Part shown: positions 49,839-60,745 of the stretch, piece by piece | How the letters are laid out: every line of letters starts with the position of its first letter | Position numbering within the stretch: the stretch's first letter is position 1 | Assembly (NCBI GenBank): GCA_014898415.1 | Contig: RCTD01000016.1 | Coordinates: forward strand, 744,001 to 808,000 | DNA from: Stromatinia cepivora | Taxonomy: Eukaryota; Ascomycota; Leotiomycetes; Helotiales; Sclerotiniaceae | Length of the DNA stretch: 64,000 nt | Reading direction: 5' to 3' | The notes under the pieces: model-generated | Seen by the model: only the letters and a program-made list of their open reading frames with translations | Databases searched by the model: none | What the model was told of the DNA's origin: nothing | Position numbers and translations under genes: made by a program

Positions 49839-51452
49839 TTACCAGGAAAACTCATCAATCACTATTATCCCTCTTGCAAAATCAAGAACTTCATCTTTTT
49901 GAATACTAATATCAAAACTTGGGCAATCAACCATTCCATACCACCCTATTTCAATCCATTCCGTTTTTATTTTTCCCAATTCAGTATCATCGAAACAAAA
50001 CTTGGAATATTCAATCTCATCATTGTAGCTAGTCTGCTCACTTTGAATTCGTTTCCAGGATTCTTCAACATCTGCCCAGATGCACACTTCCGAATGGCAT
50101 GTATCTTTTGTTGTAACCATAGATTTGGATTTTTTCTTCTTGGAGTACAACTTACGCGCCGCATATTTAATATAAGAAGGCGCTTCAGGGTCTTTGTCTC
50201 CCGTGCAGTAGAGCTCTTTTTCGGTATGGATATTGTTCAGGTCAGTAAAAGGTATCCTTTCCGACCATTGAGCGTGCCACTCTTTACGGATCGGACTAGC
50301 TTTAGTGTTCATGGTGTTGTGTCGGATATACTCGAGTCCTTCCTCTGACATGTCTGGATAATATTTGTCATCGGAAATGATGGGTATCTTGGCATTTTCA
50401 TAGAGGGCTGTCGTCAAACGCTTCCTAATGCGTTCAAGGGCAATTATCACATGCTCTATACCAAATCCAATGGCTTCACTTAGGTCTTTTGGATATACCG
50501 GCGTTGCAGCGAGGGATAAATTTGGTGTATACTTTTGACACCATAGTAAGAGTTCTTCTGCTTGTTGCCATGTGAGATCTTTGATCTCTCTGGGTCTGGG
50601 GTAATACCAAGACGGAAGACTAGAAAGTGGAATTCTGCCCTGTTGGATGAACATTGAAAAGCGATTAAAAATAGGTATAGAATCTTCCAGTTCGATTTCC
50701 GGCTTAGCTTTTGCTCCTAAGAGTGACTGTATTATTCATCAGTGGCACGTCTGCGGTTAAGGTGACCAAACTTACTTTTGCTTTGTGAATCTGAAAAATT
50801 AGAAGCTGCAATGGTGGTTCATTTTCCGGTTCGCATTGAGGGCAATACTTCCAGAACCATCCAAGGAGTCTCTGTTTGTCTCTTTCTGACGCAATACTGG
50901 CATTGTACCAAAACTGCTAATTTCAAATCAGGCTGAGCTCATCAGGTTTATCAACGCGGAATGCTCTAACGTACATCAATGGTATTAGGTATGGGAATGT
51001 TCCCACTTTGTAATTGAAGGAAAAATGTATCTAAATGTGTAGGATTATGCTTGAGAGCAGGTGGTTTGGAAGTCGCCTTTGCATAGTTAGTATCTTCCAT
51101 CACGTTCAAACCCGCTTTTTCTTACTGTGTCTATATGTAACCACACCTTTTGAGGAGTAACATGAGAATCAAACACTTCGTCTTTGACCCCTGGTCTTAT
51201 CTTTCTAATCTCATCGACTATGGAGTACAGTTCCCAATAAGATGGTATCTCATTAATAGGGCACTGCGGACAGTAATACAAAAACCACCTTCGTATTTCT
51301 TCATGTGCAGCATCTGCCTTTAGGGGGTTGTAATCGTTCTTAGAGGCATGTTGAATAAGTTTTAAATATGCAATCGTCTGCCGTTTTGGAAATAGTATCT
51401 GGTCATTTGCGAGTCTCATCTTGAATTCCCTGAGAATACCATTAGACCCCAT
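49839..51452 (-). CDS. Unrecognised protein with three degenerate internal repeats
   Basis: Four exons read right to left, 51126-51452, 50975-51076, 50776-50916 and 49839-50726, giving 485 residues. All three introns (49, 58 and 49 nt) are phase 0; the first has GTAAGA, TACTAAC and AAG. I do not recognise the family. Seen: EEIRRWFLYYCPQCPINEIP in the first exon, LLGWFWKYCPQCEPENEP in the third and ELLLWCQKYTP in the last, each preceded by a segment of the form QxGxIPxP (LQSGNIPIPNT, IQQGRIPLSS), so the protein looks like three diverged units of roughly 100 residues. The last part (LNNIHTEKELY onward) is charged, with KLYSKKKKSKS. No signal peptide or membrane helix. Located between the AT-rich pocket and housekeeping genes. 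Function unknown; the last exon might continue through a further intron near its stop. Confidence 0.65.
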
Positions 51453-52005
51453 GATGAATAGATGTTAACGATCAGTCCACTAGAATAAAGTTTATCCAAA
51501 TTTTGCGGAATCGAGTATTTATGAAGGTAATCCGATTTGATGTCGTATGTTGGAGCTTGATAGAAGAGGAGGGATCGCAGACTAATGATTCACCAGTGTG
51601 GAAGGCACTACTAGCCTCTTTCACCACAGCTATCGAAGCAGGAAGGAACGATCAATAAGCAGACGTCTCGCACCAGTGGTATCTAATAGCCCGGAACTGC
51701 AATTCGACAATGAAAAGATTTTGGTTTTTGAATTGATATGAAAGATTGAATAATCAACCATTCTTAGATTTCTAGCTTCTCGATCAATAAAAGCTAGGAT
51801 CTGGAATACTTGTCCGGATTCTTAAATACACTGCTGGTGTATTGACATAGTTCACAAATAAGAAAGAATGCTATGTTCTCGTGGTAAAAAGTGTTTATTT
51901 ATTGCACACTCTCATTCGCTGGTTTTATGAATATGCCGGGCCCTTCACAGCCACCTGCTTGCCTTCCGGTAACAACTTGCTAGAAATCACCAAAGCACAA
52001 GTTAC
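51453..52005. other. Intergenic region
   Basis: Between the start of the three-repeat gene and the 3' end of the next minus-strand gene. It should hold the promoter of the former and the 3' region of the latter. No gene or clear element seen. Confidence 0.55.
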
Positions 52006-53175
52006 TCAACCCATCATAACCGTCGAAAACCATTGATACCTCCCACACGGACATGGCATAACATTCAACAAAACAAATCCCACTACCGCCATAAATACAG
52101 CACCCCAAAGAAAATCCGCGAGTCTTGTCCCAAAAGCCTCCCACTTCTTATCCCTCTCCATATTAATAGCCTTCTCAATATCCCTCACAATTGGTCTTGC
52201 ATAGCCACCTAGCATCCATCCTCTCAAATCATTCTCCAGACTACTAGGCCAAGAATTATGCAAGTCATCTCCACTCCAGGAAATACAGTCGATGTATTGT
52301 TGAATACCGATATGGACGCCTTCCCACGGGACTTCAAATGAGATATCACGACCGGAAAACCAACTTGCGATCCAGACGCGGACTTGAATGACGGAAGCAT
52401 CCTTTGGTGGAAGATTATGGAAGAAGATTTCGTGCTTGGGGACGGTAGGTTTGGGCGTATATATCATAGACGGAGGCGGAGTTTGATGGGATTGATTAGG
52501 AGGAGGCAAAGCTCTCGATTGTGCGGGAGTGTTCTGTTTGAGGAATGAGATCTTTGGTGTCTGATTAATGCCCATGTTAGAGATGGAATTATCAGCGATG
52601 TGGTGCGGAGGACTGTCTTCATATAGATCTATGAGATCTCCTTCCATATCATCAGCCGATGAATCAGCCGGGGTGATTTGCAGAGTCACTCCATTGGATG
52701 TGCTCGAAGCTGTCGAAGCTTCATAGCCATTCGGATCAAACTTCCCCTGACCACTCGCGCGTCGTAGTGGACTAGCGCCATAGAAGTCCTCTATCTCTTC
52801 CTTAATCTCTTCCTCCCTATCCTCATAAGATGCTAGTATTCGACGACTGTCTATCTGAGGGTTCGTGCGACATGGACGACCACCACCAAAACCCACCTCC
52901 ACCTCTCCTCCCCTACCTCCTCCTCCACCCCCAGAGAAAAAATGACTCATCAAGTTAGAAATCATCGACATTCGACCATAATCCAGCTTAGCCTCCCGTC
53001 CGCTACCCGTGCAACGCGGCGGACTAACACCATTTAAATCCACCTCCTCCTCATTCATGGTCGAGGAAGTAACTGTAGTGGCGTTTGCTGTAACTTCTTT
53101 AGACGTTGTGGTTGAATTAATGATGGGGTCCGAGGTGTGCTGTGTTACAATCGCGATGTCGCGCTTCTTTACCAT
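52006..53175 (-). CDS. C-terminally membrane-anchored hypothetical protein
   Basis: Single exon, 389 residues, ATG at 53,175. Seen: a Ser/Thr-rich N-terminus, a glycine-rich run (GGGGGGRGGEVEVGFGGG, about residues 80-100), acidic/Ser-rich disordered segments with EDREEEIKEEIEDFYGASP, a folded-looking C-terminal part from about residue 245 (HEIFFHNLPPKDASVIQVRV, WFSGRDISFEVPWEG) and one hydrophobic helix near residues 355-372 (FLWGAVFMAVVGFVLLNV) followed by MPCPCGRYQW. This is a tail-anchor-like topology with a large cytosolic N-terminus. I do not recognise the family. It lies 234 bp downstream of HIS4 on the same strand; separate transcription is expected. Confidence 0.65.
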   Translation of the reverse strand: MVKKRDIAIVTQHTSDPIINSTTTSKEVTANATTVTSSTMNEEEVDLNGVSPPRCTGSGREAKLDYGRMSMISNLMSHFFSGGGGGGRGGEVEVGFGGGRPCRTNPQIDSRRILASYEDREEEIKEEIEDFYGASPLRRASGQGKFDPNGYEASTASSTSNGVTLQITPADSSADDMEGDLIDLYEDSPPHHIADNSISNMGINQTPKISFLKQNTPAQSRALPPPNQSHQTPPPSMIYTPKPTVPKHEIFFHNLPPKDASVIQVRVWIASWFSGRDISFEVPWEGVHIGIQQYIDCISWSGDDLHNSWPSSLENDLRGWMLGGYARPIVRDIEKAINMERDKKWEAFGTRLADFLWGAVFMAVVGFVLLNVMPCPCGRYQWFSTVMMG

Positions 53176-53409
53176 TCTGATGTCGATGTTGATGTTTTGT
53201 TCTGGTATGGTTCAGATAGTTACCAGAATGAAGGTGAATACTGATGAAATTTGTGTTGTTTGTGTATTTGGGACAAATCTTGTGGTCGGTGGAGGAATAT
53301 TTAAGGCAGTAGATTGTAGTTGCAAGTTATGTACGGCAGTGAATTGGCTAGCGAAGCGAGAATGCAGGACGAAAACTTTTGAATTCAATCACCTAATAAA
53401 TACATAGCA

Positions 53410-56089
53410 TTATAGATTCTTTTCATCCATATACTTCAGTCTTATTCCAACGGCTCTTCTATGAGCTTCCAATTCCTCAACCTTCGCTAATTGCATCACA
53501 GCTCCACCAACATTTCTCAGACCCTGAGCTGTTAGTTGTGAACTGGTGATGTGCTTTAGATACGATCCAAGGTTTACACCAGAGTATTGCTTGGCAAATC
53601 CATACGTAGCTATTTGAATGATCAGCACAATTATGTTAGAGAACAATGTGAGTGAAAAACTTACGTAAGGAATGGTTGACACCAGCAGAATAATCGCCAA
53701 CACTCTCTGGCGTCCATTCACCAATGAAAACACTACCCGCATTTTCGACCAATTCTACAACACTTGCAGCATCCTTGAGTTGCAATATAAGATGCTCTGG
53801 GGCATACTCATTGCTGAGTTTCATTGCCTCCTCAATGTCTTTAACAACGAGAGTTATCGAGTGCTCAATAGCACCACGAACGATGTCAACTCTTGGCAGA
53901 GCCATAGCTTGTTCATGGAGTTCGTCTTCGATGGCCTGTAATTCTTTCTCGGAAAGATCGATGGCAATCAGAATTACCTGACTGTCAACGCCATGCTCTG
54001 CCTGCGATAGCAAGTCCGATGCAACAAATGCCGGGTTCGCATCCTTGTCAGCAATGACGAGTACCTCAGATGGCCCAGCTGGCATATCAATACTTACACC
54101 AGCATTGGTATCATTGCTGACGTACATCTTTGCCGCCGTAACAAATTGATTACCTGGACCAAGGATTTTATCGACTTTGGTGACGCTTTCAGTGCCGTAT
54201 GCCATGGCAGCGACAGCTTGAGCACCACCAGCCAAAACGATACTCTCAGCACCGACTTTATGGGCAACATAAACGATCTCGGGAGTAATTCTACCATCAG
54301 CTCGAGGAGGCGATGCGAGTACGATCTTTTTACAGCCCGCAACCATAGCTGGGACACCCAGCATAAGAGCTGTACTTGGAAGCACAGCAGTACCTCCTGG
54401 AATGTACAGTCCAACACGCTCAATGGGTCTTGAAAATCTGCTGCACATTATGCCTGGCATAGTCTCAACTTGCAATGGGTCCTCTTTTTGTGCCGCGTGG
54501 AATTTGCGAATATTTTCGAAAGAAATGTCGATCGCTTCAATAGTCTCTGCTGGAAGGTCCATAAGTGCTTGTGGAAAAGGAGCTTTGAGGACAGGAGAGG
54601 TAAGTGATGTTGCCTTTTCAAACTTGTGGGTGTATCCAAGCAATGCTTTATCACCACCCTCTCGTACACCCTTGATGATGGGATTTACAATGCCCATAAT
54701 CATATCAGTAGATTTTTGAGAAGGTCTTTGCAAGACATCCTTGAGATCGGCCTCTGATGTTGTTGCAGCATTGTATCGTCTCATAGTGATGCGTCCATTT
54801 TTGAGGCTAGCCTTGTCTTCTGTGGATTTTGGCATGGAAGCAGCTTCCTTGACGACCTCCTTGATGCTTTCGGACTTGGCGGTAGATCCATTGGTGATTC
54901 CTTCCTTTGCGGCCCATTGTCCCTTAGCATCCCCTTGTCTTCGCTTGACCTTCACACTCTTAGCATCAAGATTACGTTCGATGTCTGCAAGGGTAACTCC
55001 GGCAGAAACGGCCTTGGTTAAAGCAAAATAAATGAGATCTGCTGCCTCGAAAGCAATATCTTTCTTTTCCTTAGCATCACAAAGTTCTTCTGCTTCTTCC
55101 ATAATCTTAGCCCGCAACAATTTTTCATCCGAAAAGAGACGTGCTGTATAGGATCCCTCAGGTGCCGAAGTCTTCCTCGAGATAAGGGTCTTCTCAAGCT
55201 TGGAAATTCCCTTGTATTCACCAAAACAGGTGGATTGTGGTAGGTGGCAGAAACCTCGTCCTTGTTGCTTGACAACAAATTTCAAACAGTCTTGATCGCA
55301 GTCCAAAGATACTCTAACGAGTTCTTGTGTATCTCCAGATGTTGCCCCTTTGTACCACAACCCACGCTTTCTGCTTTGATATACCCCAGTGCCAGTTTTC
55401 AATGACTCCTTCAAGCTCTCTTCACTGCTGTATACAAGCCCCAAAGCCAATCCTCTTTCATCTGTGACCACAGTAGGAATCAATTTGTCTGCCCTATCCG
55501 AAGTCCATGAATCCGCAACCAATTTTGGAAGAGAGACTTGACCCTCTCCAACCCCTTCGATGCTAAGGTGTGTTGCAGGGATGATCGGGATCGCAGAGAA
55601 TTCTCTCGCAACTTTAACGAGTAACTCGAAATCGCTTTCAGGAGTTGGTAGAAGGAATATCGGAGATGTGTTTTTCGTCTTGAATTCTTCCAATAGGGAT
55701 CGAGTGTAGGCCTCATCGACAAAAGTAAGTAATCCTCCATTGGGAAATTCGACATCTGTCTGCGGTTGTGGTATGGTTGGAAGAACACGATCGGTATGCT
55801 TCTCCAAGTGTGTAAGTTGAGATGGCTTCACAAACACTGTGCGGGCTCCAGCATCTAAAATTGTTACGATATCATCTGTTGATTTAATGGCAGATACATC
55901 GACATAAGTATCAATGCCAACATGCCTCTGCAAAAATCCGAGGAGGATATCGACATCGTCGTTGTTCGCCTTGAAATAAACGCATCCCAGGTATGATAGT
56001 TGATTTCTTGTAAGTCCTACTTTCGATTCTGCAGGACCATTACCGAGGTCAACACAAGGAAGAAAAGGAAGTGATGTTGTAGTATCCAT
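53410..56089 (-). CDS. HIS4: Trifunctional histidine biosynthesis protein
   Basis: Two exons, 53665-56089 and 53410-53609, giving 874 residues; the 55-nt intron restores HSLPTYGFAKQYSGVN. Domains in order: an N-terminal region; phosphoribosyl-AMP cyclohydrolase (about 207-290; KRGLWYKGATSGDTQ, DCDQDCL, metal-binding Asp and Cys); phosphoribosyl-ATP pyrophosphatase (about 300-380; KIMEEAEELCDA, FEAADLIYFAL); and histidinol dehydrogenase (about 440-874; GPGNQFVTAAKMYV, DMPAGPSEVLVIAD, SQAEHGVDSQ). It carries out steps 2, 3, 9 and 10 of histidine synthesis in the cytosol. The start at 56,089 is chosen because it begins the conserved N-terminus MDTTTSLPFLPCVDLGNG; the upstream in-frame extension crosses a poly-A/T run. 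Probably under cross-pathway control through the site at 56,162. Confidence 0.95.
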
Positions 56090-56598
56090 TTCGAATACCG
56101 GTATCCTAATTTTTTTTAAAAAAAAAATCCAATAAAGGTTCCAGTGATGACTGGAGTGAAGTGAGTCAACCAAAAAAGTTCGACCTATATAGACATAATT
56201 GGTTATGTAATGGAGGGGCATGAATCTGGTCAACTTGGTGAATGATTAAATTTAAGGTATGGTCTGTGCTTTATCGGAAATGCAGCTGCAATTGATTGTA
56301 CCTGTATTCTGTATTACGATTGAATGTTATCCACTGGTGTCACAGATATTTGAGCTCTAGGTCGTGTAGATACATGATTATATAATATCCTGGATTTATC
56401 GGTAGTTACTTTTCAAGCTACGATGCTCAGACTAAGATGATTTCTTGAGTCGCATACGGTATACAAACCAAATTTAACGACAGAGATTCACTCATCCGCA
56501 ATCTACATTTTAATAAATTCAAATTTGCGATCAACTTAAGAAGAGTTCATCCACACAACACATAGAATAGAGCGAAGGGAAACTATTCTATCTTCAAC
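56090..56598. other. Divergent promoter region of HIS4 and TAF9
   Basis: 509 bp serving HIS4 (-) and TAF9 (+). It contains a perfect TGAGTCA near the HIS4 side, a near-match TGAGTCG at about 56,446-56,452 on the TAF9 side, a run of T then A at 56,110-56,127, and ATTACA/ATATAATA-type AT-rich stretches. Confidence 0.65.
56162..56168. promoter_or_regulatory. Gcn4/Cpc1-type site (TGAGTCA)
   Basis: Exact palindromic-core bZIP site, 73 bp upstream of the HIS4 start codon. Known: amino-acid biosynthesis genes in fungi are induced through TGA(C/G)TCA sites by Gcn4 (yeast) and CPC1/CpcA (filamentous fungi). Placement upstream of the classic target HIS4 makes function likely. Confidence 0.7.
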
Positions 56599-57396
56599 AT
56601 GGCCGACGTAAACGGCGACTCAGTATCCCATACAAATGGTCAAAATGGACATCCTCCATCCTCCCCCCCAACTCAACCCGCTTCCGCGCCCAACTCACAA
56701 CCAACAGCACCAGTCTCTGCGGCTGCCTCCCCTCCCATCGCAAATCCCAGCGTTCCTCTCACATCCCTCCAAGACAATGGCCTATCCAAACGACCCCGCG
56801 ATGCTCGTCTTATCCATATGCTTCTTTCCTCTCTCGGCGTATCCGCATACCAAGAACGCGTTCCTCTCCAACTTCTCGATTTCGCATACCGTCACTCCTC
56901 TTCTATTCTTTCCGATGCTTTACATCTTTCCTCCGACGCCTATGTCTCACAACAAACGCGCGCGAGAGATGCGCCGCCCGGTGGTGGATTCAGAGATGCA
57001 GATGGACAAGTTAGCGCGAATGCGGTTCAACTGGCTATTCAAAGCCGATTGCAGTATCAGTTTGGCTCAGGCAATGGTGGTGGATTGAGCAAGGAGTTTT
57101 TATTAGAAACTGCACAGACGAGGAATAAGATTGCATTACCAAGGGTTCTACAGAATGAGTGGGGTGTCAGATTACCGGCTGAGAGATTTGTCCTTACGGG
57201 TGTGCCATGGGGACTGAAGGATGAGTGGGTGGAGGACGACGAAGAAGAAGAAGAGCTGCCGATCGGAGAGAGTATGGAAGGCATTATAGCTACGGAGGAA
57301 GAGAACCTCGAAGGCGATGAGGAAGGCGCTGGTGATATGAATGACTTATTTGGCACCGGTGGAGATATGGATGAGGATATGGATAGAGAGGAATAA
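56599..57396 (+). CDS. TAF9: TFIID/SAGA subunit TAF9
   Basis: Single exon, 265 residues. Seen: a disordered Pro/Ser/Ala N-terminus (1-60), then the TAF9 histone-fold block with RPRDARLIHMLLSSLGV, VPLQLLDFAYRHSSSILSDA, a variable insert at about 118-133, SANAVQLAIQSRLQYQF and the conserved continuation LPAERFVLTGVPWGL, followed by a strongly acidic tail (EDDEEEEEL onward). Known of the family: TAF9 pairs with TAF6 through the histone fold in TFIID and SAGA. Start at 56,599 gives MADVNGDS and fits the open frame; no intron is needed. Confidence 0.93.
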   Translation: MADVNGDSVSHTNGQNGHPPSSPPTQPASAPNSQPTAPVSAAASPPIANPSVPLTSLQDNGLSKRPRDARLIHMLLSSLGVSAYQERVPLQLLDFAYRHSSSILSDALHLSSDAYVSQQTRARDAPPGGGFRDADGQVSANAVQLAIQSRLQYQFGSGNGGGLSKEFLLETAQTRNKIALPRVLQNEWGVRLPAERFVLTGVPWGLKDEWVEDDEEEEELPIGESMEGIIATEEENLEGDEEGAGDMNDLFGTGGDMDEDMDREE

Positions 57397-58885
57397 TGGT
57401 CGTACAAAAAGCATACAATGGCGTTAGGGACCAGTCTTACCGCGGTGATATACACTATCGGCAGCAGGAATTACAAATTCCTTGAAATTAAACACATATT
57501 ACAATTCAGGTCTTGAAGTTGATTGTGCTCTGTTGATCTGTGTTTCTTATTTTTGAGTAAAACATTGGAACAGAGCTCTCGAGTACAGTATCAAGTGGAT
57601 GAAAGGGCTCACTCTGAACATCCAAGGATCCGACCATGGAGAATTCATGAACTCAAGCAAGATACTCAAAATATCTACACCATCACCAAGAAAAAATCAC
57701 GGCACACAGATCATCAAAGATGAATCCAAATTGTACAAGATGAAATAATTATATTTCTCTTTATCTACCACGTCACCCCTCTTTCCCATCTCCAATTCCC
57801 TTCTCCCCGACAAAAAACAAAGCAAGCAAGCAGCAAAACACCAAAAAATGTTTGTCACGATTAGTCCTCCTAGCGCACTAATCGACGCCAGCAGGGTGGA
57901 TTGGACTGGCTGTCTAGGCCGTTGGTTCTATATCCCACGAACGATATTTAAATAAGTGACGCTCAAGTCCATTAAGAGGCGCAGGAGGTAGGCAATATGT
58001 GGTTTGTTTTTTTGGTTTAGTTTTGCGAGTAAAGGTTTGGAGTGATTGCTTTCAAGTGTTTTTAAGAAAAGTATCGGAAGGAAAAGGAAGGGGGGATACA
58101 AACCTGGATCGAAATTTGGTAAAGGAGAGAATGAGTGATTGGGTATATGATGAGAGATGGATGTGTTGTAATATCATACAACATCTTCATAATCGCATGT
58201 CGTACCATCAATTTATTCATCTCCAATCTTCATCTTCAATCTTCGAAGACATTGTTGTTGCAACTATCTAGAAAACTTTTCTTTCCCTCAAAAATTTTCT
58301 TTCATGATATGTCCCCCGCTTAGTCACCCACACTAAACCCTCCCTAGCTCACCCTAACACCCACGCACAGACCACCCCAAAGCTCTTCACCCATATCACA
58401 CAATTTTTTCCCTTTCTTTTTCTTTTTTTCTTTTCTCCTTACACTTAAATCGCATGATTAAATCAACCGCTTGATACCATTCATCAACTGGCTAGTCGGT
58501 CATATTTGCATGCTAGAACGATCTATATTTTTGGTGACGCGGTTTGTATCTATCTATCTTTGTAGGTAGATGGGTATGGATTTTTGATTGAGGCGGAGCG
58601 GACTTGTGGTGATGCCTGGGTTTGCGGAGCTTTTATGACATTTTGAGAGAGGAGAGAGAGTTTTGGTTTGCTTGGAGTGGGCGGATTATGAGGTCGTGTT
58701 TGAAGATAGAAGGGCTGGCTGGCATGATGGGAGTAGGGAGAATGTTGTAGTAATATGAAAGATTTCTATCTATTTCCTAACGCTATGCTGTGGTATAAAA
58801 TCAAATCCTTTTAACATGCTATGCACCACCGGATATGCATACCCCAAAACCCCCCATCTTCATCCATTTATCAATATATACACAT
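57397..58885. other. Convergent intergenic region between TAF9 and MCU
   Basis: 1.5 kb. Small frames here lack features. A locally GC-richer block lies at about 57,855-57,955 inside AT-rich surroundings; it looks non-coding and could be a structured RNA or simply a 3' region. TTTCTTTTT-rich stretches occur around 58,408-58,440. Confidence 0.5.
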
Positions 58886-60494
58886 TTAATCATCCTTTCC
58901 CTTCTCCTTATCTTTTTCATCTCGTTCATCCTCCTCCGCCTCTTCCTCTTCATCCTCCTTCTCTTTCCTCTTAGTCTTTTTTCTCTCAGCCTTCAACGCA
59001 TCGTGCACCTCCTCACTTCCCTCATCAGCCTTCTCATCCCAATCCACATCATATTCATCAGCGATATTCTTGATCTCCTTCCTCAACGCATTTGCCTCCT
59101 CAATCACTGCTTCCCACTTCTGTAAATCAAATCCTTTTGCCTGATATAACGTTCTCTGTCTTCTCGAAACCGTCAAATTGAGTGCCGCCCTGTAAGATAC
59201 TTCGCGATTATGGTAGAGAAACCATAAGTAACCAAGAATAATAGTTGATAACCCTGCAAAATAAGTGACAGGCTCCATAGTATCCCATCCAATAGGAGTC
59301 AGGAAGGTAAGAAAGAAGGTTCCCATCCACCAAGAAACCAGCACGCCCAAACCGCCCATAGCAAGGTGTCGCGCCCCTCGATGTGCAAGGTCATCGCACT
59401 CTTTCTTGACTTTTGCATAATCCGCCAATTTCCTGCTTGTTTTCCGTAGACGAACCCTCAGGTAATGGGTCCGATCATTGAACGACGGCACCCCAACTCT
59501 AATCTCACGAGATGAACCTTCAATCTCCACTGCAAATTCCTTTCCCCGCGCAGCATCGCGAATGAAATCTCCTATCTCAGTCGATGAAGACCAGCGCACG
59601 AATTTTACTTCCCCTTCAGAAGATTGTTCACGTCCACTTCCTGAATAACTTTCCACTCCTCCCTCGCCAGGTCCTCCTCGTAAATCACTTCGTATTTGTT
59701 CTTTCTCTTTCCTGGAAATGCTTTTATCTTTGGAACTGCTAATCTTTCTAAGCTTCATGATTTTTCCATCAACCATTTGTTCGTCTGTACCTTCTTCTAC
59801 GTCTTCATCTATGTCATCTTTTCTATAATCGGCTTTAATCTCATCTTGTGTGGAGTCTTGGGCGCGAAAATGCACTGCGGGTACTTTTCCCGTATGTCCA
59901 TCTTTTGCAGTTATCATCGGTAGTTCGGACTGGATAAGGCGTTCGAGGTAGGAGAGAGGCTGTTGAGGATGAACGAGAAGAGCTAATGGCTCTATATCTT
60001 TACGATCGGAGTTCTTGTCTAGCGTGGTGAGAGGTAGAATAAGCTTTAGGAGCCGCGATGGGGTAGTAAGGAGTTTGCCTGCGGGATTTCTATTAGAGAC
60101 AGTGCTAGCAAAAGTATAGGGAGAATCAAATCACAAAACCTTTTGTCATAGCCCCAGCACTTCTATTTCTTCTCACAGGAGGTTCATTAGAACCTTCCCT
60201 ATGCCATGGCGTTCTTGCTTGTATTTCCTTTTGCTCGCCAATCGCATTATCGATCTGATTGTTGAACCAATCGTCTTCCTTGTCTAATCCCTTTTGATTT
60301 AGTTCCTTGGTCTTATCTGTGTAACTCTCCTTTCCGCAAAGATTCGTCGAAGTGAATGTGCGAAGACATGAGGGAGGGGTCTGTTTTATGGAAAATTGCG
60401 GTGCAGTTCTATTTCGAAAGGTACCTACAAATGAGGTCGGCGGGTATGTTATTTGGGGTATACTCCGCGGTAAAAGGTGCGTTGCTCGTCGCAT
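58886..60494 (-). CDS. MCU: Mitochondrial calcium uniporter (MCU) pore protein
   Basis: Two exons, 60140-60494 and 58886-60078, giving 515 residues; the 61-nt intron uses a GTTTTG donor and GCAG acceptor. Seen: an arginine-rich mitochondrial presequence ([17 protein letters not shown]), an acidic linker, an N-terminal matrix domain, coiled coils with basic residues, two membrane helices at about 357-379 and 389-408, and between them the pore signature [10 protein letters not shown] (residues 383-392) with the Ca2+-selecting D384 and E387. The usual isoleucine of WDIME is threonine here. A long Lys/Glu tail ([20 protein letters not shown]) follows a second coiled coil. Known of the family: a tetrameric inner-membrane channel for Ca2+; many fungi have MCU without the MICU/EMRE partners of animals. 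The distal partner genes are not in this window. Confidence 0.93.
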
Positions 60495-60745
60495 GATTGT
60501 GAGGCCTCTAACCTAACTTCTATCACGATACTGAGAAAGCGAGCTTAAGGTAATAATGAGATATTAGAAGTTCCGTTTCCAAAGTACCCATTTCGTCGTT
60601 GGTTTGCTACCTGTACAGGCTTCCATGGACCTTGGAAACATTCAAAGTTGAGAGAACACTTGACCCCTGTTATTGATGACGTATCTCATGCACCGCAGAT
60701 CCTATGGTCTTCTTTTGGGACAATCTGAGACATGAATATTGTAAT

